Positions 17,246-24,864 of a stretch of DNA of 64,000 bases are shown piece after piece. The translations under genes and the position numbers were made by a program. Under the pieces are notes generated by a model that ran no database searches, had not been told where the DNA came from, and saw nothing but the letters and a program-made list of their open reading frames with translations. Position 1 is the stretch's first letter. Every line of letters starts with the position of its first letter. The DNA is taken from the NCBI RefSeq assembly GCF_003722355.1, contig NZ_QWDD01000001.1, forward strand, positions 3,525,001-3,589,000, given 5' to 3'. The stretch is from Methylocystis hirsuta (lineage in GTDB: Bacteria > Pseudomonadota > Alphaproteobacteria > Rhizobiales > Beijerinckiaceae).

Positions 17246-17320
17246 AACTGCGTGGAAAAGACGACGCCGCTTTCGGCGGCGCTCGCGTCCAGCGTCGAAC
17301 TGACAGACAAATTATTGAGC

Positions 17321-17395
<75 letters not shown>

Positions 17396-17534
17396 GCTTG
17401 ATCGCCCGAAACGCCTGAAATCGCATCCGACGCGTTCGGGGCCTGTGTGCCACAGGGGCGCGCAAGTCGCAAGCGCGCACGCGTCCAGCCCAGGGCTTCG
17501 AACTCGAGTTACTTTCAGCTCACTCTCAGCCGTC

Positions 17535-17557
17535 ATGCCCGGCCTTGTGCCGGGCAT
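17535..17557. repeat. REP-like palindrome
   Basis: The 23-base hairpin ATGCCCGGC-CTTGT-GCCGGGCAT is of the type scattered between genes in many Rhizobiales. It sits in the 420-base space between tRNA-Thr and the broken transposase, which otherwise contains no gene. A second related element lies 84 bases downstream. Confidence 0.65.
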
Positions 17558-17641
17558 CCGCGCCGGTCAACCGCGAAACGCTTCGCGCGGAGACGGCACG
17601 TTGGGCTCATATCCTCACATTTGCCTCGTGTCGTCGCGTGG

Positions 17642-17664
17642 ATGGCCGCGACAAGCGCGGCCAT
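17642..17664. repeat. REP-like palindrome, second copy
   Basis: ATGGCCGCG-ACAAG-CGCGGCCAT forms a perfect nine-base-pair stem. Arms differ from the copy at 17535, but length, loop size and the ATGsCCGsG theme are shared. The pair may be the two ends of one bulky intergenic element. Confidence 0.65.
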
Positions 17665-17815
17665 GACGCGGTGAGATGACCCCTCGTTAACCTGGATTCG
17701 GAGCCCTGGCGTCCAGCCCATGCGGCGGCCGAACGCACGCCTTCGCCGGACCACCCCGCCGAAAACAGGTTGTGTTGTTTAAAATTACAACCTAGGATAG
17801 AAATATCGATCGATC

Positions 17816-18274
17816 ATGTCGGCCCTTCACATCGAAGGCGCGTCCGCCCGGGTCGACGTCGCACGCGCCGCGACGGAGGATCAATTGATTGAGAATTATC
17901 TTTCTGACGAACATTGGCAGGCCGTCGCTCCCGTCCTTCCCGGAAAAGAAGGCGACCCAGGCTGTAGAGGCCGCGACAATCGGCTTTTTCTCGAAGCGGT
18001 GTTTTGGATTTTTCGCACCGGCTCGCCGTGGCGCAGCCTGCCGCCGCAGTTCGGCAAATGGTACACGACCTATACGCGCTATCATCGCTGGGACAGGAAG
18101 GACGTCTGGCCGCGGGTCGTGGCCGCGCTCAGCCACAACGGCAAATGCGATTTCCAATATGACAAATACGGGCTGCGCTTCGCGCCGTGCGATGAAATTG
18201 GCTTAGCCGAGCGCGCGCGAAACGATGCCGACGGGCGCCAGCGCGCCGCGGTCGGCCAATTGGTCGGAGTCTGA
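17816..18274 (+). pseudogene. Truncated IS5-family transposase (DUF4096 part only)
   Basis: The frame contains the typical N-terminal domain of IS5/IS1182-like transposases: LSDEHWQAVAPVLPGKEGDPG, RDNRLFLEAVFWIFRTGSPWR, FGKWYTTYTRYHRW and VVAALS. After about residue 108 the similarity ends (HNGKCDFQYDKYG...), and the catalytic DDE part with its usual IDGTIV.VH segment is missing. The rest of the frame reads through sequence beside the transglutaminase gene. No inverted repeats were found, so it is a remnant. It marks an old insertion next to the tRNA-Thr region. Confidence 0.85.
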
Positions 18275-18280
18275 GACCAG

Positions 18281-19123
18281 CTATTGCGACTGCGACTGCG
18301 ATTGCGACTGGCTGAAGGCCGCCGCCTGCGCGACGCGCACTTTGACGTCCAGCGTTTCGCCCGCGCCGCCCGAGTGTGCGCCGCGGATCGGCGCCGCGCC
18401 CAGATAGTCGAGCGCCACGGCGACGCGCACGTGATGTTCTTGCGGCGCGACGCCATGCGTGGGATCGAAGGCCACCCAGCCGAGATCCTCGACATAGGCC
18501 TCGGCCCATGCGTGGCCGGCGACCTGATCCTCGCCATCGCTGCCGAGAAAATAGCCGCTCACATAGCGCGCCGGCGCGCCGATCCCGCGCGCGCAGGCGA
18601 TGAAGAGATGCGAAAAATCCTGACAGACGCCCTTGCGATGCTCGAAACATTCCGCCGCCGTCGTCGCCGCATGCGTGGCGGCGGCGTCGAATGCGAGCGA
18701 CTCGTGAATCGCGCCAAGCAGCGCGTGGAGCTTCGCGAGCGTTCCGCTTTCCTTCGACGTCGTTTCGCGTGCGAAATCGCCGATCGCTGCGCTCGGCGTC
18801 GTCAGTGGCGTCTCGCGCATGTAAAGGATCGGCGGAAAGCGCTCGACCGCGCCTGACACGACTCCGGTCATGTCGAAGGTCGTCACCTCTCCTTCGACCA
18901 CCGTGGAGATCGATTCGATCGGCCCATCGACAGAGAAGCGGTGAAGCGTATTGCCGAACGCGTCTTCCGACTGCACCAGTCGGCAATCGCGATCGACGTC
19001 GATGCGCCAGTCGACGACATGCTGCCCATCGTGATTGCGCGGCGACAGGCGAAGATGCTGCACAGCCGTTCGCGGCGGCTCCGCATAGCGATAGGTCGTT
19101 TCGTGCCTTATGCGGATGCGCAT
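18281..19123 (-). CDS. Transglutaminase-like cysteine peptidase-fold protein
   Basis: A 280-residue protein with the bacterial transglutaminase N-terminal domain (MRIRIRHETTYRYAEP, LRLSPR) and a catalytic core. The triad is visible as Cys167 in KGVCQDFSH, His204 in GHAWAEAY and Asp220 in DPTHG. It ends in an odd (Gln-Ser)n tail encoded by TGCGAC-type hexamers. It is the last gene of a three-gene operon with alpha-E and circularly permuted ATP-grasp genes, a conserved trio thought to make or modify a peptide-like molecule. Whether it cleaves or cross-links is unknown. No signal peptide, so cytoplasmic. Confidence 0.9.
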   Translation of the reverse strand: MRIRIRHETTYRYAEPPRTAVQHLRLSPRNHDGQHVVDWRIDVDRDCRLVQSEDAFGNTLHRFSVDGPIESISTVVEGEVTTFDMTGVVSGAVERFPPILYMRETPLTTPSAAIGDFARETTSKESGTLAKLHALLGAIHESLAFDAAATHAATTAAECFEHRKGVCQDFSHLFIACARGIGAPARYVSGYFLGSDGEDQVAGHAWAEAYVEDLGWVAFDPTHGVAPQEHHVRVAVALDYLGAAPIRGAHSGGAGETLDVKVRVAQAAAFSQSQSQSQSQ

Positions 19124-19133
19124 CTGATGTGGC

Positions 19134-20087
19134 TCAGAAGAGATATTGCTCGGAGATGAGCGTGGCCAGTCGGTTGTTTTCAGTGATGAAGGACTGCACG
19201 AATTCGTGCAGCCCGCCCTGGAAAACGTTCTCCATACTCAGCTTTTCGAGCTTGCCGTAGACTCCGCGGGCGTGACGCTGCGACACCCCCTGGCGCCCGT
19301 GGGCGCGAGCAAGATTGTCGAGATTGCGCACGATCGATTCATAGCAGGAAATCAGCGAGCGCGGCATCTCCGGTCTGAGGATCAACAGATCGGCGACGAG
19401 CCAAGGCTTCATGCTCGTGCGATAGACCCAGTGATAGGCGGTATGCGCCGATACGGCGCGCAGAATGGCCGACCATTGGAAATAGTCGAGCGAACCGCCG
19501 ACGATCTCCTTCTCGGGCAGCAGCACATGATATTTGACGTCGAGCAGACGCGCCGTGTTGTCGGCGCGTTCGATAAAAAGCCCGACGCGCGAGAACCAAT
19601 AGGCGTCGTTGCGCAGCATGGTGCGATAGGCGCCGCCGTCATAGGTCAGCGACGTCTGCTTGATGACCTCGAGAAAGCGCGCAAGCTCCTGCGCGCAAGG
19701 GACGACGCCGCGCGACTCCAGCGCGCGCATTTCCAGATAGGCGTCGTTGATCGACTCCCACATTTCGATGGTCAGCGCCGTGCGCACGGCGCGGGCGTTG
19801 GCGCGCGCCTGCTCCAGGCAGTTGCGGATCGATCCAGGATTTTCCGGCGCGAAGGTAAGAAATTCGATGACATTGGCTTCATCGACCGGACGTCCGGAGG
19901 CGTCGAACGCCAACGCCGCGCCCGACGACAGCAGCACGCTTTCCCACTCGGTTTCTTCGCCGCCATAGGCCTTCGGCAGCGCGGCGAGGCGTCGCGACGC
20001 CTGAATGGCGCGCGCCAGAAAGTCGGCGCGCTCCATGTAGCGGGCGAGCCAGTACAGATTGTCGGCGGTGCGGGAAAGCATCAGCAC
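19134..20087 (-). CDS. Alpha-E domain protein (DUF403)
   Basis: A 317-residue all-helical protein opening MLMLSRTADNLYWLARYMERAD, the hallmark of the alpha-E/DUF403 family. Conserved segments include WESINDAYLEMRALESRG and WFSRVGLFIERADNTARLLD. Its biochemical role is unknown; it nearly always accompanies a circularly permuted ATP-grasp protein and a transglutaminase, as here. It lies 61 bases after the ATP-grasp stop and 10 bases before the transglutaminase start. Confidence 0.92.
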   Translation of the reverse strand: MLMLSRTADNLYWLARYMERADFLARAIQASRRLAALPKAYGGEETEWESVLLSSGAALAFDASGRPVDEANVIEFLTFAPENPGSIRNCLEQARANARAVRTALTIEMWESINDAYLEMRALESRGVVPCAQELARFLEVIKQTSLTYDGGAYRTMLRNDAYWFSRVGLFIERADNTARLLDVKYHVLLPEKEIVGGSLDYFQWSAILRAVSAHTAYHWVYRTSMKPWLVADLLILRPEMPRSLISCYESIVRNLDNLARAHGRQGVSQRHARGVYGKLEKLSMENVFQGGLHEFVQSFITENNRLATLISEQYLF

Positions 20088-20148
20088 GTCCGTTTATGAG
20101 TCGCTTTGGCGATCATCGGTGGTCGTTGCGGCGTATGCGAGCGTCTTA

Positions 20149-21609
20149 TCACGCTTGCCCCATCGGCTCCTCGCCGACCCATGCGTCGTCGATCACCCAG
20201 GTGTCCTTGGTGCCGCCGCCCTGGCTCGAATTCACGACGAGCGACTTCTCCGTCATCGCGACCCGAGTCAGACCGCCCGGCACGACGCGGGCGCCATTGG
20301 CCCCCTGCAGCACGAAGGGCCGCAGATCGACGTGGCGCGGGGCGACGCCGCTCGCTAACGCGATGGGACATGTCGAGAGCGCCAGCGTCGGCTGAGCGAT
20401 GAAATTTTGCGGGTGGGCCTTGAGCTTGGCGCGAAACTCCTCGATTTGCGCCTTGGCCGCATGCGGTCCAACGAGCATGCCATAGCCGCCGGAGCCGTTC
20501 ACTTCCTTGACGACAAGTTCATCGAGATGGTCGAGCACGTAAGCAAGCGCTTCCGATTCGCGGCAGCGAAAGGTCGGAACATTCTGCAGGAGCGGCGCTT
20601 CGCCTAGGTAAAACCGAATAATATCAGGCATATAGGTGTACATCGCCTTGTCGTCGGCGGCGCCGGCGCCCACTGCATTCGCCAGCGTCACATTGCCTGC
20701 ATGATAGGCGCCCATCAGCCCGGCGACGCCGAGCGCCGAATCCGGCCGAAAGCACAGCGGGTCGAGGAAGTCGTCGTCAATGCGCCGATAGATGACGTCG
20801 ACGCGGCGCGGGCCCTCGGTCGTGCGCATATAGACGACGTCGTCGCGAACGAAGAGATCGCGGCCCTCGACAAGCTCGACGCCGAGCTTATCGGCGAGAA
20901 ACGAGTGTTCGTAGAAGGCTGAATTATACTGGCCGGGCGTCATCAGGACGATCGTCGGATCGCCGTTGGCGCGCGGCGGCGCGACCGAGCGCAGGGTCGC
21001 CAGCAGCTCATCGGGATAGTTTTCGATCGGCGCGACGCGATGCAGCGCGAAGAGCTCCGGGAAAAGCCGCATCATCACTTCGCGGTTCTCGAGCATATAG
21101 GAGACGCCAGAAGGCGTCCGAGCATTATCCTCAAGAACGAAGAAGCCCTGATCGTCGGTGCGCACGATGTCGACGCCGGCGATATGCACGAAAATATCAT
21201 AGGGCACGCGGCGGCCCGCCATCTCGGGGCAATAGGCGGGGTTGCGATAGACGAGATCGGCAGGAACGATTCCAGCCCTTAAGATCTCGCCGGCGCCATA
21301 GATGTCGGCAAGAAAAGCGTTGAGCGCCGCGACGCGCTGGATTAGGCCCTTTTCGAGCGTCGCCCATTCGCTGCGCGCGAGTATGCGCGGCAGGATATCG
21401 AAGGGAATGAGGCGCTCGGTGGCCTCCTGCGCGCCATAGACCGCGAAGGTGATGCCGATGCGACGAAACAGGAGCTCCGCCTGCTCGCGCCGCGAGGCCA
21501 GGAGTTCGGGCGGGGTCTCCGCGAGCCACTGCGAAAGCTTGCGATAAGGGGCGCGGGTGCGGCCGTCCGCTCCAGCCAGTTCGTCGAACTGCGTTATGCG
21601 TGAGTCCAT
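20149..21609 (-). CDS. Circularly permuted type 2 ATP-grasp protein
   Basis: A 486-residue member of the CP-ATP-grasp 2 family (DUF404/DUF407). Recognisable segments are FDELAGADGRTRAPYRKLSQWL, IPFDILPRILARSEW, FFVLEDNARTPSGVSYMLEN, and the C-terminal nucleotide-binding part VVKEVNGSGGYGMLVGPHA. The family is expected to use ATP to join a carboxylate to an amine. ATG at 21609 is supported by AAGGGAG eight bases upstream; an earlier in-frame ATG at 21678 gives a basic extension without homology. It is the first gene of the operon with alpha-E and transglutaminase genes. Confidence 0.92.
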   Translation of the reverse strand: MDSRITQFDELAGADGRTRAPYRKLSQWLAETPPELLASRREQAELLFRRIGITFAVYGAQEATERLIPFDILPRILARSEWATLEKGLIQRVAALNAFLADIYGAGEILRAGIVPADLVYRNPAYCPEMAGRRVPYDIFVHIAGVDIVRTDDQGFFVLEDNARTPSGVSYMLENREVMMRLFPELFALHRVAPIENYPDELLATLRSVAPPRANGDPTIVLMTPGQYNSAFYEHSFLADKLGVELVEGRDLFVRDDVVYMRTTEGPRRVDVIYRRIDDDFLDPLCFRPDSALGVAGLMGAYHAGNVTLANAVGAGAADDKAMYTYMPDIIRFYLGEAPLLQNVPTFRCRESEALAYVLDHLDELVVKEVNGSGGYGMLVGPHAAKAQIEEFRAKLKAHPQNFIAQPTLALSTCPIALASGVAPRHVDLRPFVLQGANGARVVPGGLTRVAMTEKSLVVNSSQGGGTKDTWVIDDAWVGEEPMGQA

Positions 21610-21807
21610 TGCAAGAACTCCCTTTTGGCGGCCTCGGCTGGCGGCCTTTTTTGCAGTTCGAAGCAAGGACTGCGCCAATAGCGGCTGCGAAAATCTGTCA
21701 CAGAGATCTACTATTTGGCCGAAAGATGATTCGCGCGGCGCTTGGTTTCTGGCGCAGCCTTATCGCCTATCCAACGGAGACGAAGTCGGCAAGGTTCTCA
21801 AGAGCGC

Positions 21808-24006
21808 ATGCACAGGCCTCGATCCTGCCCGACGTCGAGCGTCGGCGCCCCTCGACATGGAGCGCCGGCGAGCGCCGCCGCGCGCCTGGCTTTTGTCGTC
21901 TCGCTTGGTTTTGCATTTTGCGCGCTGAATGGGAACGCGGCGCGCTGCGAGGACCGGCCGCCGGTCTTCAGCTGGGTCGGCATGTATATGGGCGCAAGCC
22001 TCGGCGGCGCCCTTCCGCTGCACGCGGGCGAGCGGCTGCAGGCGACGAGCGGCTTCGGCGCGCCCGTCTTCGATCTTTATCCGAGTGGCGTGACGCGCCC
22101 AGGCGTCACGGTCGGCGCGCAGGTCGGCTATAATTGGCAGAGTGGCCCCGTCGTCTGGGGTTTCGAAACCGATCTCAGCCTTCTCGATGGCAGGCGCGGC
22201 CCGCATGGGCTTTTCCCCGCCTCGCCGGCCTATGTTCCCGGCCTTCCGGCCTACGCGCTCTCCGCCAATTCAAGCGCGAATTTCTTCGCGAGCATTCGCG
22301 GGCGCGTCGGCTACGCATGGGACCGCTCACTCTTCTATCTGACGGGCGGCGTCGCGGCAGGCGGGGCGCGCGGCCCAGCGACTCTGACGCTCGGCGCGAG
22401 CGGACCCGACGCGGTTTTCTCTGCGCCATGGTCGCAATCCTCGCGGATGAAATACGCGATCGGCGCCGGCTTCGAATACGCCTTCGCCGACAATTGGTCG
22501 GCGCGCGCCGAATATCTCTTCCTCAATCAGTCGCTGAACACACAGGTTTTCGACAATGGCGCCGGCTATTCCTATGCGTCGCGCATGCGCAATGAGAACC
22601 ATCTGTTGCGATTCGGTCTGAATTATCATTTCGGCGAGAAGAGTGAGATTCCTGGCGAGTTGCACTACGGCCAGCACGCACATGACGGCCAGAATTCGGG
22701 CAATGGCGGGAACGCCGCCGATCCGGACGCCCCTGAACGCTACAGCGTGCATGCGCAGACGACGAATGTCGTCCAAGCCTATCCGCGATTTCGCGCGCTC
22801 TATGACGGACCCAACAGCTTTCCTTCCGGCGGCAAGGCCAATGTCGGCTCGACCACCAATCTTTTCCTTGGCCTGCGCCTGTGGGACGGCGGCGCCGTCT
22901 ACTTCAATCCCGAGATTGACGCCGGCTATGGTCTCGCCAATTCGGTCGGCGCGGCGTCTTACGTCAACGCCGCGGTCGCCAAGGTCGGCCGCGCGGCTCC
23001 CTATATGCGCTTCCAGCGTTACTTCCTGCGTCAGATCATCGGATTGAATGGCGGCGAGCGGCAGAGAGACCCTGATGTCGGCGCAAGGAGCGAAGTGCTG
23101 GAATCGACGCAAAACCAGATCTCGGGCAAGGTCGACAAGAATCGCATCGTCCTCACGCTTGGAAAATTCGCCGTCGGCGACGTGTTCGACGACAACGTCT
23201 ATGCGCATGACCCGACGACCGGCTTTCTCAACTTCGCGTTCAACACGTTGGGCGCCTTCGACTACGCGGCCGACGCCTGGGGCTACACCTACGGCCTCGC
23301 GGCAGAGTGGAAGCAGGACTGGTGGACGGCGCGCGGCGGCGTGTTTCAGCTCTCCACGGTTCCCAACGGCCTCGACATCGAGCCGCAACTCTTCCGCCAG
23401 TTCATGGGCGTCGCGGAATTCGAGGCGCGATATGATCTTTTCGAACAGCCTGGCGCGATCAAATTTCTCGTCTATGGCGACAACGGCTATCTGAGCAAAA
23501 TCGATGACGTCATCCGTTACGCCTATCTCGCCGGCGATTTCCCGCCGCGAGTCGATGCCGCGCGAGGGCGCGCCGTGAAAACCGGCGGCGGGATAAACGT
23601 CAAGCAGCAGGTCGCGCCGCATCTTGGGTTTTTCCTGCGCGCCAGCATGGCCGACGGGCGCTATGAGACGGTCGATTACACGGATATCGACCGCTCCATC
23701 GCATTCGGCTTCGTCGCCGGCGGCGCGCTCTGGGGATGCGATGACGACGAGATCGGCGTCGCCGGCGCCTTAAGCGGTCTGCATGGCGACCGCGTGCGCT
23801 ATTTCGGACTGGGAGGCACGAGCGTCTACATCGGCGACGGCGCGCTCTCCTACGCCGGCGAGAAGAACATGGAGGCCTATTACAAGATCGGCTTCGGCAA
23901 GAATATCGATGCGACCTTCGACTATCAGCTGCTGGTCAATCCCGCGCATAACAGCGCGCGCGGTCCGGTCAATATCTTCGGCCTGCGTTTGCGCGCGGCG
24001 TTTTGA
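21808..24006 (+). CDS. Two-barrel outer-membrane protein: Omp25-like barrel fused to OprB-like carbohydrate porin
   Basis: A 732-residue exported protein. After a signal peptide (AFVVSLGFAFCALNGNA), residues about 50-300 form a small outer-membrane barrel of the rhizobial Omp25/31 type (GMYMGASLGGA, GAQVGYNWQ, GRVGYAWD, AEYLFLNQ, then LRFGLNYHF). A His/Gly/Asn-rich linker (HYGQHAHDGQNSGNGGN) leads to a second barrel, about 330-732, with OprB features: VVQAYPRFRALYDGPNS, GKFAVGDVFDDN, LNFAFNTLGAFDYAAD, WTARGGVFQLS, and a C-terminal Phe. Likely sugar or solute diffusion across the outer membrane. The start is uncertain; ATG 21808 precedes the signal peptide by about 25 residues, and 21742 is also in frame. 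Confidence 0.8.
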   Translation: MHRPRSCPTSSVGAPRHGAPASAAARLAFVVSLGFAFCALNGNAARCEDRPPVFSWVGMYMGASLGGALPLHAGERLQATSGFGAPVFDLYPSGVTRPGVTVGAQVGYNWQSGPVVWGFETDLSLLDGRRGPHGLFPASPAYVPGLPAYALSANSSANFFASIRGRVGYAWDRSLFYLTGGVAAGGARGPATLTLGASGPDAVFSAPWSQSSRMKYAIGAGFEYAFADNWSARAEYLFLNQSLNTQVFDNGAGYSYASRMRNENHLLRFGLNYHFGEKSEIPGELHYGQHAHDGQNSGNGGNAADPDAPERYSVHAQTTNVVQAYPRFRALYDGPNSFPSGGKANVGSTTNLFLGLRLWDGGAVYFNPEIDAGYGLANSVGAASYVNAAVAKVGRAAPYMRFQRYFLRQIIGLNGGERQRDPDVGARSEVLESTQNQISGKVDKNRIVLTLGKFAVGDVFDDNVYAHDPTTGFLNFAFNTLGAFDYAADAWGYTYGLAAEWKQDWWTARGGVFQLSTVPNGLDIEPQLFRQFMGVAEFEARYDLFEQPGAIKFLVYGDNGYLSKIDDVIRYAYLAGDFPPRVDAARGRAVKTGGGINVKQQVAPHLGFFLRASMADGRYETVDYTDIDRSIAFGFVAGGALWGCDDDEIGVAGALSGLHGDRVRYFGLGGTSVYIGDGALSYAGEKNMEAYYKIGFGKNIDATFDYQLLVNPAHNSARGPVNIFGLRLRAAF

Positions 24007-24020
24007 AAAAAACGCGCCGT

Positions 24021-24069
24021 CGTCATTGCGAGGAGCGTCAGCGACGCTTCACTTGCGGTCGCAATGACG
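24021..24069. repeat. Palindromic intergenic repeat (CGTCATTGCGA type)
   Basis: Outer arms CGTCATTGCGA (24021-24031) and TCGCAATGACG (24059-24069) enclose a smaller inverted repeat AGCGTC/GACGCT (24034-24039, 24043-24048), giving a two-tier cruciform. This type of element is widespread in Rhizobiales genomes. It lies between convergent genes and supplies the last codons (CDRK) of the minus-strand hypothetical gene, so it may also act as a bidirectional transcription stop. Confidence 0.75.
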
Positions 24070-24354
24070 CTTCAGGGCGAGATAGTCCGGCAGCTTTTGC
24101 TCGAACTCGGGGAAATAGCCAGCGACGACGCTCACGTCGAAGCGCGCGAGAATGCTCTCCTTTGCTTCCCGGTCGAGAAGAAAGCGGAAGGCGGCGTCGA
24201 TAAATCTTTGCGCATCGGCGCCGCCGCCGAGCCGCTGCAGATCCTTTCGCGAGAGCGTGACGCGATGCTGCGTCTCGCTTCCCTGATCGCGCACGGTCAC
24301 GTCGAAGACGAGCGGATCGCCGTCCTCAATCATGCGCGCGACGATGGCGGTCAC
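24049..24354 (-). CDS. Conserved hypothetical protein coupled to glutathione peroxidase
   Basis: A 101-residue soluble protein containing a RVTLSRKDLQRLGGGADAQRFIDAAFRFLLDREAKESIL core. It starts with GTG overlapping the stop of the glutathione peroxidase gene (GTGA), so translation is coupled. No family name is certain; similar short proteins accompany peroxidase genes in Rhizobiales by my recollection. The C-terminus runs into the palindromic repeat, which may have replaced an older ending. Confidence 0.65.
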   Translation of the reverse strand: MTAIVARMIEDGDPLVFDVTVRDQGSETQHRVTLSRKDLQRLGGGADAQRFIDAAFRFLLDREAKESILARFDVSVVAGYFPEFEQKLPDYLALKRHCDRK

Positions 24355-24827
24355 AGCAGCGCCTCAACGTCCTTCGCGATCTGCTCGGGCGTGTCGGTCG
24401 GCGCGTAACGCTTCACGACATGCCCCTCGCGGTCGACAAGAAATTTCGTGAAGTTCCATTTGATCGCTTCGGAACCCAGAATTCCCGGCGCCTCGCGCTT
24501 GAGCAGGCGATAGAGCGGATGCGCGGTCTCGCCATTGACGTCGATCTTGCCGAACAGTGGAAAGGTGACGTCGTAATTCGCCGAACAGAAGGACGCGATC
24601 TCCTTCTCGGAGCCCGGCTCCTGCGCGCCAAACTGATTGCAGGGAAAGCCCAAGACGACAAATCCCCGATTGGCGAATTTGCGGTAAAGCGCTTCGAGCC
24701 CGGCGTATTGCGGCGTGAAGCCGCACCGGCTCGCGACATTGACGACCAGCATGACCTTGCCAGCGTAATCGGCAAGCTTCCTCGGCTGGCCGTCGATCGT
24801 CGTCGCTTCGATGTCGAACAGCGTCAT
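24351..24827 (-). CDS. Glutathione peroxidase family protein
   Basis: A 158-residue thiol peroxidase reducing hydroperoxides. Catalytic Cys35 lies in NVASRCGFTPQY, Gln65 in the GFPCNQFGAQEPG motif, and the WNF motif has Trp124-Asn125. A second Cys in FPCNQF and one at FCSANYDV could be the resolving cysteines that allow thioredoxin as donor, as in most bacterial forms. No signal peptide; cytoplasmic. It is followed by an overlapping hypothetical gene on the same strand. Confidence 0.94.
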   Translation of the reverse strand: MTLFDIEATTIDGQPRKLADYAGKVMLVVNVASRCGFTPQYAGLEALYRKFANRGFVVLGFPCNQFGAQEPGSEKEIASFCSANYDVTFPLFGKIDVNGETAHPLYRLLKREAPGILGSEAIKWNFTKFLVDREGHVVKRYAPTDTPEQIAKDVEALL

Positions 24828-24864
24828 GAACCCCTCGCACTGAAAGGAAGCATGCGCTCCCAGA

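Noticed and set aside
17816..18274. Intact IS element
   Set aside because: Only the N-terminal domain of the transposase remains and no terminal inverted repeats were found.
22327..23622. 431-codon frame antisense to the fused porin
   Set aside because: Shadow of a clear coding sequence on the plus strand.
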